This document shows positions 25,204 to 34,203 of a stretch of 64,000 bases of DNA, piece after piece (the stretch's first letter is position 1; each line of letters starts with the position of its first letter). The translations under genes were made by a program, and so were the position numbers. The notes under the pieces are model-generated. The model did not search any database. It had not been told where the DNA came from and saw only the letters and a list, made by a program, of their open reading frames with translations. The stretch is taken from assembly GCA_034429475.1 (NCBI GenBank), contig DAOUGD010000058.1:1-64000 (forward strand), given 5' to 3'. Source of the stretch: JAKQHY01 sp034429475. GTDB lineage: Bacteria; Chloroflexota; Anaerolineae; B4-G1; SLSP01.

Positions 25204-27417
25204 ATGACCCATGACGCTCCGACCTTAAAAGTCGTGATCCTGGCCGCCGGGCAGGAATCTATTGCCGAAGATGTCACGCCGATGGTGTTGGCGCCGCTTG
25301 GCGAGCACAAGGTGATTGATTATGTGGTGCAGAATGCGCTGCAACTGGCGTCTCCCGAAGACCTGTACGTGATCGTGGCGGGCGAGGATGACGCGGTGAC
25401 GGCGCATCTGCGGGCGCAGGGCGTCGCGGCGCACTTCGTCGTGCAGCAGGAGCGGCGGGGCACCGGGCACGCCGTCTTGCAGCTCGCGCCGCTGCTGGCG
25501 GACTTCGACGGCGACCTGCTCATCCTCTACGGTGACACGCCGTTGTTCCGCCCGGCCTCGATTCGCGGCCTGCTCAACCGGCACCGGCTCAAGCAGGCGC
25601 AGCTCACGCTGCTGATCGCGGTGATGGATCATCCGCTGCCCTACGGACGCATCATCCGCGACGCCGCCGGCCGGATTATGGATATCATCGAACATACTGA
25701 CGCTTCGCCGGAAGTGCGCGAAATCTGCGAGTTGAACGTCGGCGCGTACGTCGCGCGCGCATCCGCGTTGTTTGCGACGCTCAAGACGCTGCCGCCGTCA
25801 TCGGTGGATGGCGATTACCGGCTGACCGACTGCGCGCACCGTCTGATCCACGCCGGGAAGCGCGTCAACAGTTACCGGATTTACGATGAGGGTGAAGTGC
25901 TCGGCATCAACACGCACAACGATTTGGAGCAGGCCGCCTTCGTCCTGCAAAAACGCCTCTACCGCCCGCGCCGCAACGATGAGCAGAACGTCATCGCCTT
26001 TGGCACCGGCGGCTGGCGGGCCGTCATCGGCGAAGGGTTCACGCTGCACAACGTCCGCCGGCTCAGCCAGGCGCTCGCCAACGCCATCACGCGCCGCGGC
26101 GACGAGAAGCGCGGCGTCCTCATCGGCTACGACCGGCGCTTCCTCTCGGATCGCTCCGCCGAAGCTGCCGCCGAGGTGTTTGCCGGGAACAATATTCTCA
26201 CTTATCTGCTTTCAGAAGACGCCCCCACCCCGCTCGTCACGTATGCCACGGCGCAACAAAAGGCGGCCTACGGGTTAGCCTTCACCGCCAGTCACAACCC
26301 GCCGGAATGGAACGGTCTCAAGGTCTTCCAGGGGGATGGCGCCTTTCTGCCGGACGCGGAGACGCGCCAGATCGAGGCCGAGGCGAACCGACTCCAGCCG
26401 CAGGATGTGGTCAAGATTGACCTCGACCTGGGGCTGGATGCCGGCATCATCCGCCGCTGCGACTTCACCAACGAGTACGTGGACGCGGTGGAACGGTTGA
26501 TTGACCTGAAGATCATCCGCGACGCCGGTCTGCGCGTCATCGTGGATCCGATGTACGGCGTGGGGCAGCTCACGCTGGGTATCCTGCTCACGGAAGCGCG
26601 CTGCCGCGTCACCTTCATCAATGAACGGCGCAATCCCCTGTTCGGCGGACGTTCGCCCGCGCCGGATCTGGACGCGCTGCGGCTGCTCGTCACCCACATC
26701 CGCAACGAAGGCTACGACCTGGGGCTGGCAACCGATGGCGACGCCGACCGCATCGCCATTGTGGATGAGTTGGGGGAATACATCCCGGTCAACGATATCC
26801 TGCTGCTGCTGTACTGGTACTTGCGCGCAGTGCGCGGAGAGCGCGGCGGGGTGGTGCGCAATCTGGCGACGACGCACTTGCTGGATCGGCTGGCGGCGCA
26901 TTTCAACGAGAAATGTTACGAGACGTCGGTGGGCTTCAAGCACATCGTCTCCGCGATGGTGGCGCACGACGCGCTGCTCGGCGGGGAATCCAGCGGCGGG
27001 CTGACCATCCGGGGGCATATTTTGGGGAAAGACGGCATTTTCGCCGCCGGCCTCATCGTGGAGATGCTGGCGCGCACCGGGCAGAAGATTTCTGAACTGC
27101 GACGGCGCGTCTACGACATCACCGGGCGGCTGTACAGCGAAGAGGCCAACCTCCCGGCGACGCCGGAGATGCGGATCATCATCCCGCAGCGGCTGCACGC
27201 GCTGGTGGAAGCACACAAACATACGCCCGCGCGCCTGGGCGAATTCCAGGTCACGCGCATCACGACGTATGACGGCTTCAAGCTGTACCTGGAAAACGAC
27301 AACTGGGCGTTGCTGCGCTTCTCCGGCACCGAGCCGGTGCTGCGGTTGTTCGTGGAGGCGGATTCGGTCGAAAAAGCGAGAACTCTGATTGAAAGCCTGA
27401 AGGAGTTGGCTTTCTAA
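25204..27417 (+). CDS. Fused nucleotidyltransferase-phosphohexomutase (GlmU-like plus GlmM/PGM-like)
   Basis: 737-aa fusion. Residues 1 to about 255 form a sugar-phosphate nucleotidyltransferase (VVILAAG, ERRGTGHAVLQLAP, LYGDTPLF), but the usual LAAGxGTRMxSxxPK loop is degenerate (AAGQESIAEDVTP). From about 270 a phosphohexomutase follows: active-site FTASHNPPEWNG, metal loop ATDGDADRIAI, sugar-binding GGESSGG, phosphate-binding RFSGTEPVLR. Together they could isomerise a hexose or hexosamine phosphate and activate it to a nucleotide sugar for cell-wall or glycan synthesis. The start at 25204 follows GGAGG (25194-25198). The leader holds a cloverleaf element. Whether the first domain is active is uncertain. 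Confidence 0.9.
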   Translation: MTHDAPTLKVVILAAGQESIAEDVTPMVLAPLGEHKVIDYVVQNALQLASPEDLYVIVAGEDDAVTAHLRAQGVAAHFVVQQERRGTGHAVLQLAPLLADFDGDLLILYGDTPLFRPASIRGLLNRHRLKQAQLTLLIAVMDHPLPYGRIIRDAAGRIMDIIEHTDASPEVREICELNVGAYVARASALFATLKTLPPSSVDGDYRLTDCAHRLIHAGKRVNSYRIYDEGEVLGINTHNDLEQAAFVLQKRLYRPRRNDEQNVIAFGTGGWRAVIGEGFTLHNVRRLSQALANAITRRGDEKRGVLIGYDRRFLSDRSAEAAAEVFAGNNILTYLLSEDAPTPLVTYATAQQKAAYGLAFTASHNPPEWNGLKVFQGDGAFLPDAETRQIEAEANRLQPQDVVKIDLDLGLDAGIIRRCDFTNEYVDAVERLIDLKIIRDAGLRVIVDPMYGVGQLTLGILLTEARCRVTFINERRNPLFGGRSPAPDLDALRLLVTHIRNEGYDLGLATDGDADRIAIVDELGEYIPVNDILLLLYWYLRAVRGERGGVVRNLATTHLLDRLAAHFNEKCYETSVGFKHIVSAMVAHDALLGGESSGGLTIRGHILGKDGIFAAGLIVEMLARTGQKISELRRRVYDITGRLYSEEANLPATPEMRIIIPQRLHALVEAHKHTPARLGEFQVTRITTYDGFKLYLENDNWALLRFSGTEPVLRLFVEADSVEKARTLIESLKELAF

Positions 27418-27431
27418 CGTAGCGAGGGATT

Positions 27432-27503
27432 AGGACGCAGATGAACGCGGATGAACGCTGATTTTTTAAATTATCTGCGTGGCTCTGCGAAAATCTGCGT
27501 CCT
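27432..27503. repeat. Word-type palindrome between convergent genes
   Basis: AGGACGCAGAT (27432-27442) pairs with ATCTGCGTCCT (27493-27503); inside are GAACGCGGAT words. It separates the convergent mutase and double-GNAT genes and may terminate both. Confidence 0.75.
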
Positions 27504-27513
27504 GATATTTTCT

Positions 27514-28527
27514 CTACTGTGCAATGGGCTTGCTGTAAATAAGCGTGTGATACCGCACCTGGAAGCCCATGTCGAGGTAGAGCGACATGGGGTTGAAGGG
27601 GTTCTCCGTGTGGGAGGAGAGCGCCGCCTCCTGCATCCCACGCGCTTTGTACTGCCGGAGACTGGCAGCAATCATCGCCCGCGCCAATCCACGGCGGCGA
27701 TAGGGCCGCAGTACAGAAATATACTCGACGTAGCCGCGTTGACGGTTGTAAAAAGCATTTTCTTCGGCCAGAATGTAATTCAGAATCAAGCCGGCAATCT
27801 CGTTCGTTTGGCTATCCCAGGCAACCACCCACAGGGAATGGTCAGAGAGCGACTCGTCATTGATCCATTCAGCGAACCCTTCATCGCTGGGGTCCAGACC
27901 GTGAATGTGTTCCTTGAAGGCTTCACAGTGGGCTTCATAGATTGCGCGAACGTCCTTGTCGGCCACCGGGCGGATTTCGATGCCGTCTGGCAAAGTATAG
28001 GCAGGGATAGGCTCCAGAGCAGGCCGCACCATAATGGCGTGAGCGGCCAACTGCGTGTAGCCGGCCGATTGCAGGAGCGCCCTCTGATAAACGTCGGCCT
28101 CGTTCACCGCTATCTTGAAAATGGCTGCGACAGCCGGAGAAGCGCAAAAAAGTTCAGACACCCGCTGTTCCAAGTAGCGCAACGCGGCCTCCTCAATGCC
28201 GCGATGACGCCATTCGGGCAGTAAAAAGAATTCATGAAACCCAACGTCCAGGTCTTTGCGTTGGTGGAAGAGGTCGCAAGCGCCCCAACCGATCATCGTT
28301 CCCGCAACTTCCACAATCAGTTGATTCCGACGGTAGTTGGCGGTCTGAGATGCCAAGTCCTGAGCGAGGGATTCGGGAGACCTCGGTAAGAATTCGGGAT
28401 TATTCACCGGTGCGACAAGATTGTAGAGTTGGCTCATTCGGGGAAAGTCGGTCTCGGGATCCAGCAGACGATAACGCAGACCGGCAATATCTGGCGAGTC
28501 AAGCATGGGGAGGGGCAAGCCTTGCAT
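27514..28527 (-). CDS. Tandem GNAT acetyltransferase
   Basis: 337-aa protein with two GNAT domains, as in mycothiol synthase-like proteins. The N-terminal domain (about 15-160) has LLPEWRHRGIEEAAL in the acetyl-CoA region, missing part of the usual Q/R-x-x-G-x-G/A pattern. The C-terminal domain (about 180-335) has the good motif VLRPYRRRGLARAMI and a Leu-Tyr C-terminal segment SLYLDMGFQVR. Probably only the second domain binds acetyl-CoA well. The ATG follows directly on the stop codon of the upstream MFS gene (TAAATG), so they are coupled. Substrate unknown. Confidence 0.87.
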   Translation of the reverse strand: MQGLPLPMLDSPDIAGLRYRLLDPETDFPRMSQLYNLVAPVNNPEFLPRSPESLAQDLASQTANYRRNQLIVEVAGTMIGWGACDLFHQRKDLDVGFHEFFLLPEWRHRGIEEAALRYLEQRVSELFCASPAVAAIFKIAVNEADVYQRALLQSAGYTQLAAHAIMVRPALEPIPAYTLPDGIEIRPVADKDVRAIYEAHCEAFKEHIHGLDPSDEGFAEWINDESLSDHSLWVVAWDSQTNEIAGLILNYILAEENAFYNRQRGYVEYISVLRPYRRRGLARAMIAASLRQYKARGMQEAALSSHTENPFNPMSLYLDMGFQVRYHTLIYSKPIAQ

Positions 28528-29799
28528 TTATTTATCCTTCTCGGGTTCCGTCACCCGCAACATCCAGAAGAGGCCGGTCGCCAGCAGGTGGATCCCGCCG
28601 GCAATGAAGAACACGGTGCGGAAATCCAATCTATCCGCCAGCAGGCTGCCAACCAGCGGCGCAAGGAAAATGGTCAGGTTCGCCAGCAGCGAATCCAGTG
28701 CGACAAAACTGGGGCGGCGCGCGGCCGGCGTGACCGTCAACAACGTATCGAAAAATGAGATGTCAATGCCGGTGACAAAGAATCCTTGCACGATGGCGAC
28801 CGGCAGCAGCCAGGTCGGGTCGGGGATCAGGCCCGTCAAGACAGGGTAGAATCCGAGGCAAGTCGTGCAGATCAACATGGCACGATGGTGTCCTTTGCGG
28901 CTGATATGCCGTCCCCACGTAAAGTAGCCGAGGATCAGCGTCAGCTTGCCGATGGTGGCTTGCCAGCCGATCCACAGGTCGGACGTATCTAACTGCCGAA
29001 TCCAGTAGATGCTGTACAGCGCGCTCGGCAGGTTGAGGCCAAAGCGCAGCACAATGGCCGTACACTCGTAACGCCAAAAGGCCGGAACGGCCACCATCTG
29101 CCCGTAAGCGCGCGCCCGCTGCCAAAGCGACTGCCGCGCGCCCGGCGTATGCACCACCGGCACATTGTCCGGGATACGAATTTTGGCATAGAAGAACATC
29201 CCGGCGGTGCTGCCGATGAAGGAAATCAGGAACACAAGCTGGTAGCTCAGTGGCGAGGGCAGCCGATCCAGCAGATAGCCAAACACAGCCGTCGAGCCGG
29301 CCGTCACCAGGCTCAGGATGGCCCAGCGCGCGCCGTTGACGCGGGCGCGGCGTTCTGGCGGGAGCATCTCGGCCGCCGCCGTCATCCACGCCATATCCAC
29401 CACGGCGCCAAAAACCGATTTGACGGCCCACACCACCACAATCACTTCCACCAGATGCTCGTGGACAAAAAAAGGCAGCAGGGCGATTACCAGAAACGAT
29501 CCCCGGAAGAAGAGGCGGGCAAAATTCACAAAGCGGATCATATCGCGCTGCCGCTCCACCCAGCGGGCGGCGGGGATGGACGAGAGGGCGGTGACGATGG
29601 AGGGCAACGCGGCCAGCAAACTAACCATCAAGTTGGAAGCGCCCAGCCGCACGATGAAAACCGAGAGGAAACTAAAAATCCCCCCATTCATCATGCCCTG
29701 CAAGGCGGTGTCTACTGTAAAGTAGAATATATTCCGATTGACAGGGGAAAGGCGGCTGGGGAACAGCCACCGCAGGGTTGCCGCGTAAGGGAAACGCAC
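28528..29799 (-). CDS. MFS transporter
   Basis: About 423-aa membrane protein with roughly 12 hydrophobic segments, of the major facilitator superfamily; exports or imports a small solute. A central cytoplasmic loop (RIPDNVPVVHTPGARQ) divides the two halves. Start is uncertain: a GTG at 29799 lies 8 bp after the stop of the upstream LysM gene, with no clear ribosome binding site, suggesting coupling; the frame is open further upstream but overlaps the LysM gene. Its stop abuts the double-GNAT start. Substrate cannot be predicted. Confidence 0.85.
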   Translation of the reverse strand: MRFPYAATLRWLFPSRLSPVNRNIFYFTVDTALQGMMNGGIFSFLSVFIVRLGASNLMVSLLAALPSIVTALSSIPAARWVERQRDMIRFVNFARLFFRGSFLVIALLPFFVHEHLVEVIVVVWAVKSVFGAVVDMAWMTAAAEMLPPERRARVNGARWAILSLVTAGSTAVFGYLLDRLPSPLSYQLVFLISFIGSTAGMFFYAKIRIPDNVPVVHTPGARQSLWQRARAYGQMVAVPAFWRYECTAIVLRFGLNLPSALYSIYWIRQLDTSDLWIGWQATIGKLTLILGYFTWGRHISRKGHHRAMLICTTCLGFYPVLTGLIPDPTWLLPVAIVQGFFVTGIDISFFDTLLTVTPAARRPSFVALDSLLANLTIFLAPLVGSLLADRLDFRTVFFIAGGIHLLATGLFWMLRVTEPEKDK

Positions 29800-29807
29800 A
29801 GAACGTA

Positions 29808-31151
29808 CTATAGGCGTAATCGGCGTGGACGTTGGTTGAGCAGCGCAATAAGCACGATCACCAACACCACAATGACGATCCCCATGCCGATCACCAGCAG
29901 CCACAATCCCGCCGACGCACCGTCAGACGTGGTTGACGTGGGGGATGGCACCGGCGAGGACGTTGACGCCGGCGCCAGGCTCGTGGCCCGCACGGGCAGC
30001 GGCGTGACCGTAGGCATAGGCGGCAGCGACGTTGCGGTAGGGGCGGGCGGCATGGGCGTCGCTGTAGGCATGGGCGTCGCTGTAGGCATGGGCGTCGCTG
30101 TAGGCATGGGCGTCGCCGTGGCCGACGGCAGGGCAATGACCAGTTCTTGTCCCACGAGCAACACACTGCTATCGTTTAAGGCGTTGAGTTGTTTAATCTG
30201 ATCCAGCGGGACCTGATACTGTTTGGCAATGGCGTAGAGCGTATCGCCGGTCTGCACGATGTGGACGGTAGAGCCATCCGGCAGCGGCGTTGGCGTAGCA
30301 AACGGCGTCGCCGTACCCGCGGGCGTTGCCGTCGGCGCCGGCGTGGAGGTGGGTAATGAGGGATCCAGGGTCGCCGTCGGCGCCACCGTGACCGGCTGCG
30401 GGGTGGCCGTCGGCGGCATTTCGTTCAGCGCCACCAGACTGGCATCGTCAATGTAAACGTCGTTGTGCATACGGAAAACACTATCAAACCAGTCGGCATA
30501 CGAGTAGGTGAAGACAGTCACGGTGTTGTTTTGTGCCACGGCGTCTACCTGGAACAAGGTCCAGACATCGTAGGCGTTGATCTCCGAACTCCACACCACC
30601 GTGCCGGCCCAGGGATTGGTGCCGCCGGTCGGGTCAATACCGACTTTGGTGTGCATGGGTGAGGGGCTGTTCGACAAGTGACCGGTGGGGCAGATATTCC
30701 ACTGGTCGCCGGCCATACAACTCCATGTTTGCATATACGCCGAAAACCGCAGCGGCGTTCCGGGAGTAATCCCGCCCACTTGCTGATACAGACCGGCAAT
30801 ATGCTGTCCGCCAAAGGTAAAATATTTCTGCGCCAGCCTGCCGGAGTGGACGCGGTAGGCATACTCCTCCGATTTGACGTCGCGGAATTCCGGACGCTTC
30901 CACTTATCTGGGACTGGGACGTTTTCTGGGGCATTATCCACATAAAACGCCCGCCAACCGGGGCAAATCTGCACTTCGGGAATGCCATCTTGCAGAGGCC
31001 ATGAACGGATATCCCAATCCCACCATTCAAAATCGCCATTGACCAGGAGATTGGTTCCTCCCTGCTGCGCAGATACAGCAGCAAGGCCTGGGCCTATCGT
31101 CAGCATCAACATCCACAGAAAGAAAATCTTTGTGAGCCGTTTGACCATCAT
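29808..31151 (-). CDS. Secreted or membrane-anchored LysM protein
   Basis: About 447-aa exported protein. Signal peptide at the N-terminus (hydrophobic FFLWMLMLTIGPGLAAVSA), a lectin-like beta domain (about 35-240, NLLVNGDFEWWDW opening and IDDASLVAL close), a Thr/Pro/Ala linker, one LysM domain (YAIAKQYQVPLDQIKQLNAL, about 310-345) for peptidoglycan or chitin-type glycans, a second Pro/Thr linker with PMPTAT repeats, and a C-terminal membrane segment followed by Arg-rich RPRRLRL. The ATG at 31151 is preceded by AAGGAAGG; a TTG at 31178 is an alternative. It is followed by the MFS and GNAT genes. Confidence 0.87.
   Translation of the reverse strand: MMVKRLTKIFFLWMLMLTIGPGLAAVSAQQGGTNLLVNGDFEWWDWDIRSWPLQDGIPEVQICPGWRAFYVDNAPENVPVPDKWKRPEFRDVKSEEYAYRVHSGRLAQKYFTFGGQHIAGLYQQVGGITPGTPLRFSAYMQTWSCMAGDQWNICPTGHLSNSPSPMHTKVGIDPTGGTNPWAGTVVWSSEINAYDVWTLFQVDAVAQNNTVTVFTYSYADWFDSVFRMHNDVYIDDASLVALNEMPPTATPQPVTVAPTATLDPSLPTSTPAPTATPAGTATPFATPTPLPDGSTVHIVQTGDTLYAIAKQYQVPLDQIKQLNALNDSSVLLVGQELVIALPSATATPMPTATPMPTATPMPTATPMPPAPTATSLPPMPTVTPLPVRATSLAPASTSSPVPSPTSTTSDGASAGLWLLVIGMGIVIVVLVIVLIALLNQRPRRLRL
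30051..30121. repeat. 18-bp tandem repeat in the LysM gene
   Basis: Three exact copies and one imperfect copy of CATGGGCGTCGCTGTAGG encode the PMPTAT repeats of the linker; length variation between strains is likely. Confidence 0.85.
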
Positions 31152-31188
31152 AATCTTTCTTGCCTTCCTTGTTCTCAAATTTAAGCGT

Positions 31189-31218
31189 ATCTTATCCCTC
31201 GTTCCGATAATCCTACAA
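31189..31218 (-). promoter_or_regulatory. Probable promoter of the LysM gene
   Basis: Minus-strand -35 TTGTAG (31218-31213) and -10 TAAGAT (31194-31189) with an 18-nt spacer. It directly follows the terminator of the preceding gene. Confidence 0.45.
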
Positions 31219-31251
31219 AATAGAGACGGCCTGCACAGGCCGTCTCTACAC
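31217..31251 (-). terminator. Intrinsic terminator after the GH130 gene
   Basis: A near-perfect palindrome with arms TAGAGACGGCCTG and CAGGCCGTCTCTA is followed on the minus strand by TTTTG. It lies 24 bp after the GH130 stop. Confidence 0.8.
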
Positions 31252-31274
31252 TTGTTAGGGGGATATACGGGGCA

Positions 31275-32273
31275 TTATACCATCGAATCGGCTTTCACAA
31301 AATCCAGAATCTCGTCCACGTATCCGAACGCCAGCCCCACCACCGTGTCCGCGCCGCCGTAGTAGATGGCGAGCCGGCCGGTGTCGGCGTCGCAGAGTGC
31401 AGCGCAGGGGAAGAAGACGTTGGGCACGTCGCCCATGCACTCGTAGGGCGTCTGCGGGGACGCCAGGTAGCGCCGCCCGCGTTTAATGACTTTCCACGGC
31501 TTGTCCAGGTCGAGCAGGGCCGCGCCCATGCTGTAGACGAAGCCGTTGCACGAAGTCAGCACGCCGTGGTAGATAAGCAGCCAGCCCTCGGAAGTCTCAA
31601 TGGGAATCGGCCCGGCGCCGACTTTCGTGCTTTGCCAGCCGCCATGCGTACCGAAGACGTAACGATGATTGCCCCAGAAGCGCATATCGGGACTCTCGCT
31701 GTAGAAAATGTCGCCAAAGGGCGTGTGCCCGTTGTCGCTGGGACGGCTCACCATCGCAAACTTGCCGTTGATTTTGCGGGGGAACAGGACGCCGTTGCGG
31801 TTGAAAGGCAAGAAGGCGTTCTCCAATTGGTAGAACGTCTCGAAGTCATAGGTGTAACCGATGCCGATGGTCGGGCCGTGAAAGGCGTTGCACCACGTCA
31901 CGTAATAGCGATCCTCAATCCAGACCACGCGGGGGTCGTAGCCGTACACAAAATGGTTGACCTCACTGCAATCGCACTCGGTCGGGTTGCAGGCAAATTC
32001 GATGCGCTGCGGCTGCAATTTCCAGCCGATGCCATCCACGCTGCGCCCGACGTGCAATTGCATTTGCCGCCCGGTGTCGTCCACCCGGAACACGCCGGCA
32101 AACTTGCCCTGATAGGGCACCACGGCGCTGTTGAAGATGCTGTTCGCGCACGGAATCGCGTTGCGCGGGATGACCGGGTTAGCCGAGTAGCGCCACACGG
32201 CGGTCTGGCAGCCGGCCGGCTTTTCCTCCCAGGGAATATTGGGCAGGGGCTTTCCGATGATCTTGACAGACAT
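31275..32273 (-). CDS. Glycoside hydrolase family 130-like mannoside phosphorylase
   Basis: 332-aa five-bladed beta-propeller enzyme of the GH130 type, which phosphorolyses beta-mannosides such as mannosyl-glucose or mannobiose in the cytoplasm. Features: NPVIPRN near the N-terminus, FNSAVVPYQGKFAGVFRVD, GYDPRVVWIEDRYYVTW with the conserved Asp, KVGAGPIPIETSEGWLLIYHG and FPCAALCDADTGRLAIYYGGADTV. No signal peptide. The start at 32273 has AAGGAG 5 nt upstream; a GTG two codons earlier is less likely. Its leader holds a cloverleaf element. Exact substrate unknown. Confidence 0.9.
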   Translation of the reverse strand: MSVKIIGKPLPNIPWEEKPAGCQTAVWRYSANPVIPRNAIPCANSIFNSAVVPYQGKFAGVFRVDDTGRQMQLHVGRSVDGIGWKLQPQRIEFACNPTECDCSEVNHFVYGYDPRVVWIEDRYYVTWCNAFHGPTIGIGYTYDFETFYQLENAFLPFNRNGVLFPRKINGKFAMVSRPSDNGHTPFGDIFYSESPDMRFWGNHRYVFGTHGGWQSTKVGAGPIPIETSEGWLLIYHGVLTSCNGFVYSMGAALLDLDKPWKVIKRGRRYLASPQTPYECMGDVPNVFFPCAALCDADTGRLAIYYGGADTVVGLAFGYVDEILDFVKADSMV

Positions 32274-32337
32274 ATTCACTCCTTTTATGAGAAAAATTCG
32301 GTTCGTTGAAACTTGCTGATTTCAAGCATACCTGAGT

Positions 32338-32433
32338 CTCAGTAGATCAAAAAATTGGGTTCGTAGTAACCGCTTTAGCGGTTTCTGAGACGGCTGAAGC
32401 CGTTACTACCAGCCTAAAATTTGATCTACTGAG
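32338..32433. repeat. Nested cloverleaf element, copy 2
   Basis: Perfect 14-bp terminal arms CTCAGTAGATCAAA (32338-32351) and TTTGATCTACTGAG (32420-32433). Inside, CGTAGTAAC/GTTACTAC and two hairpins, ACCGCTTTAGCGGT and ACGGCTGAAGCCGT. Stems differ from copy 1 but pairing is kept. It lies upstream of GH130. Confidence 0.85.
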
Positions 32434-32452
32434 TTTGATAATTTAGCAATGA

Positions 32453-32501
32453 GACGTCAAACGTCAAGCATCCTGACGTTTGACGTTTTGACGTTTGACG
32501 G
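32453..32501. repeat. Word-type palindrome, ACGTCAA words
   Basis: GACGTCAAACGTCAAGCA is followed by TGACGTTTGACGTTTTGACG, its complement in words. It ends 9 bp before the glutamate dehydrogenase stop, so it probably closes that transcript. Confidence 0.8.
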
Positions 32502-32509
32502 AATCGAAC

Positions 32510-33769
32510 TCATGGGAAGATGCCGCGCTCTTTGTAGACTTTCTCCAGGCGGCTCAACGCCACGATGTAGGCCGCCGTGCGCCAATCCGTCCCGAACTGC
32601 GCGGCGGTATCGCGCACCCGCTGGTACGCGCCGACCATTTTGCGATGCAGTTTGGCGTCCACCTCTTCCAACTCCCAGAATTCGCTGCGCTTGTTCTGGA
32701 GCCACTCGAAATAGCTCACGATGACGCCGCCGGCATTGCACAGCACATCCGGGAGCAGTTCGATGCCGCGCGCCTGCAAAATTTCATCGCCCTGCACGTT
32801 GGTCGGGCCATTCGCGCCTTCGATCACCAGCCGCACTTGCAACCAGGGCGCAGACTCGGCTGTAATCTGGTTTTCCATCGCCGCCGGGACGAAAATATCG
32901 GACGGCGTGCTCATAAAGTCCTGGTGGCCGATGGGCGTCGCGCCGGGGTAGCCGGCGATCCCTTTGTGGATTTGGACATAAGCATAGAGATCGTCGGCGT
33001 CAATGCCGGCCGGATTCGCCAGCGCGCCGGTGTGATCCTCCACCGCCAGGAGTTTGGCGCCGTGTGGCTTGAGCAGCCGCGCCGTCCACGAGCCGACATT
33101 GCCATACCCCTGCACGATGTACGTCGCCTGCCCCAAATCGAAGGCGTTATCTGCGGCCCAGGCTTCCAGCACAAACACGATCCCCTGTCCGGTAGCCTTG
33201 TCCCGCCCCAGGCTGCCGCCCGACTCAATCGGCTTGCCCGTCACGACGTGGACGCACCGGTTGCGCTCCGCCGGCGACATCATTGAAAGATACGTATCCA
33301 GAATCCACGCCATAATCTGCGCGTTGGTGTTGACATCCGGCGCGGGGATGTCGTACTCCGGCCCGATGTTGCTCCCCAACGCGAAAGTGAAGCGGCGCGT
33401 GATCCGTTCCAGTTCGGATTTGGAGTAGTCCGCCGGATTCAGTTGAATCCCGCCCTTGGCCCCACCGTAGGGAATGCCGGCGATGGCCGACTTCCAGGTC
33501 ATCCACGTCGCCAGCGCGCGCACCTCGTCAATTTCGACGGACGGGTGAAAGCGCAAGCCGCCTTTGAACGGCCCCAGGACGTTGTTGTGCTGCACCCGGT
33601 AGCCGGTGAACATCTGGATGTGGCCGTCGTCCATGATAACCGGGAAGTTGACGACGATTTCGTTCATCGTGCTGCTCAAAATCTTGCGGATTTCGGCGTC
33701 CAGTCCCATCTTGTCGGCGGCCTTGTTAAATTGCGCCACAACATTATCGTAGACACTTAGCTTTTCCAC
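32510..33769 (-). CDS. gdhA: Glutamate dehydrogenase
   Basis: 419-aa enzyme that interconverts glutamate and 2-oxoglutarate plus ammonia. Signatures: GPFKGGLRFHPSV (about 59-71), WKSAIAGIPYGGAKGGI with the catalytic Lys (about 83-99), PAPDVNTNAQIMAWILDTY, the NAD(P) loop VQGYGNVGSW and IEGANGPT near the end. The start is a GTG at 33769 preceded by AAGGAGG at 7 nt; the frame continues upstream through a terminator hairpin, which excludes earlier starts. The length fits the hexameric family. Cofactor preference was not judged. Confidence 0.96.
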   Translation of the reverse strand: MEKLSVYDNVVAQFNKAADKMGLDAEIRKILSSTMNEIVVNFPVIMDDGHIQMFTGYRVQHNNVLGPFKGGLRFHPSVEIDEVRALATWMTWKSAIAGIPYGGAKGGIQLNPADYSKSELERITRRFTFALGSNIGPEYDIPAPDVNTNAQIMAWILDTYLSMMSPAERNRCVHVVTGKPIESGGSLGRDKATGQGIVFVLEAWAADNAFDLGQATYIVQGYGNVGSWTARLLKPHGAKLLAVEDHTGALANPAGIDADDLYAYVQIHKGIAGYPGATPIGHQDFMSTPSDIFVPAAMENQITAESAPWLQVRLVIEGANGPTNVQGDEILQARGIELLPDVLCNAGGVIVSYFEWLQNKRSEFWELEEVDAKLHRKMVGAYQRVRDTAAQFGTDWRTAAYIVALSRLEKVYKERGIFP

Positions 33770-33822
33770 TTGTTGACCTCCTTTGAAAGATAAGCCGCTA
33801 AAGCGGCGGGTTAAAAGATGAT

Positions 33823-33854
33823 GTTTTTGCGGACGGCGTACCGTCCGCAAAAAC
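33823..33854. terminator. Perfect palindromic terminator between cytochrome and glutamate dehydrogenase genes
   Basis: GTTTTTGCGGACGG (33823-33836) and CCGTCCGCAAAAAC (33841-33854) with loop CGTA; A and T runs are part of the stem, so it can terminate in either direction. A fragment GCCGCTAAAGCGGC of the cloverleaf type lies at 33793-33806. Confidence 0.8.
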
Positions 33855-33897
33855 ATTCCTTAAAGAACCGGTCCTCAGGCCGCAAATTTGAGGCACT

Positions 33898-34191
33898 CTA
33901 CGGGGCATACGTCTCTGCCAGGTACGTCACGAGCGTGGTCTGCTCGTCCGTACTCAACTGAGCGCCTTTTTCGACCATTTCGAGCACGGTCTGCTGCCAC
34001 TGCTCCTGGGTCTTTTGTTGACTCGTAGTCTTGCTCAAGCTGTGACACTGTCCACAGCGCGCTTCCAACAACGCTTTTCCGTCGGACGCCTCAGGCTCAG
34101 GCGTTTGCTCACCACCGCACGCCCCCAGTAAGATCACACCTATCACGATTAAAACGGTTGCTATCCAATACCATCGTCTCATTGCTTTCAT
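33898..34191 (-). CDS. Small cytochrome c lipoprotein
   Basis: 97-aa exported protein. The signal peptide ends in the lipobox LLGAC (lipidated Cys near 25), followed by a Glu/Pro-rich spacer and one c-type haem motif CGQCH (about 46-50). A Met at position 72 (LEMVEKG) could be the sixth ligand. It would be a membrane-tethered electron carrier on the outer face of the cytoplasmic membrane. GAGAGGAAAG precedes the start. It begins 12 bp after the stop of the large cyclase gene, so they may share a transcript, though no functional link is evident. Confidence 0.88.
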   Translation of the reverse strand: MKAMRRWYWIATVLIVIGVILLGACGGEQTPEPEASDGKALLEARCGQCHSLSKTTSQQKTQEQWQQTVLEMVEKGAQLSTDEQTTLVTYLAETYAP

Positions 34192-34203
34192 CTTTCCTCT
34201 CTT

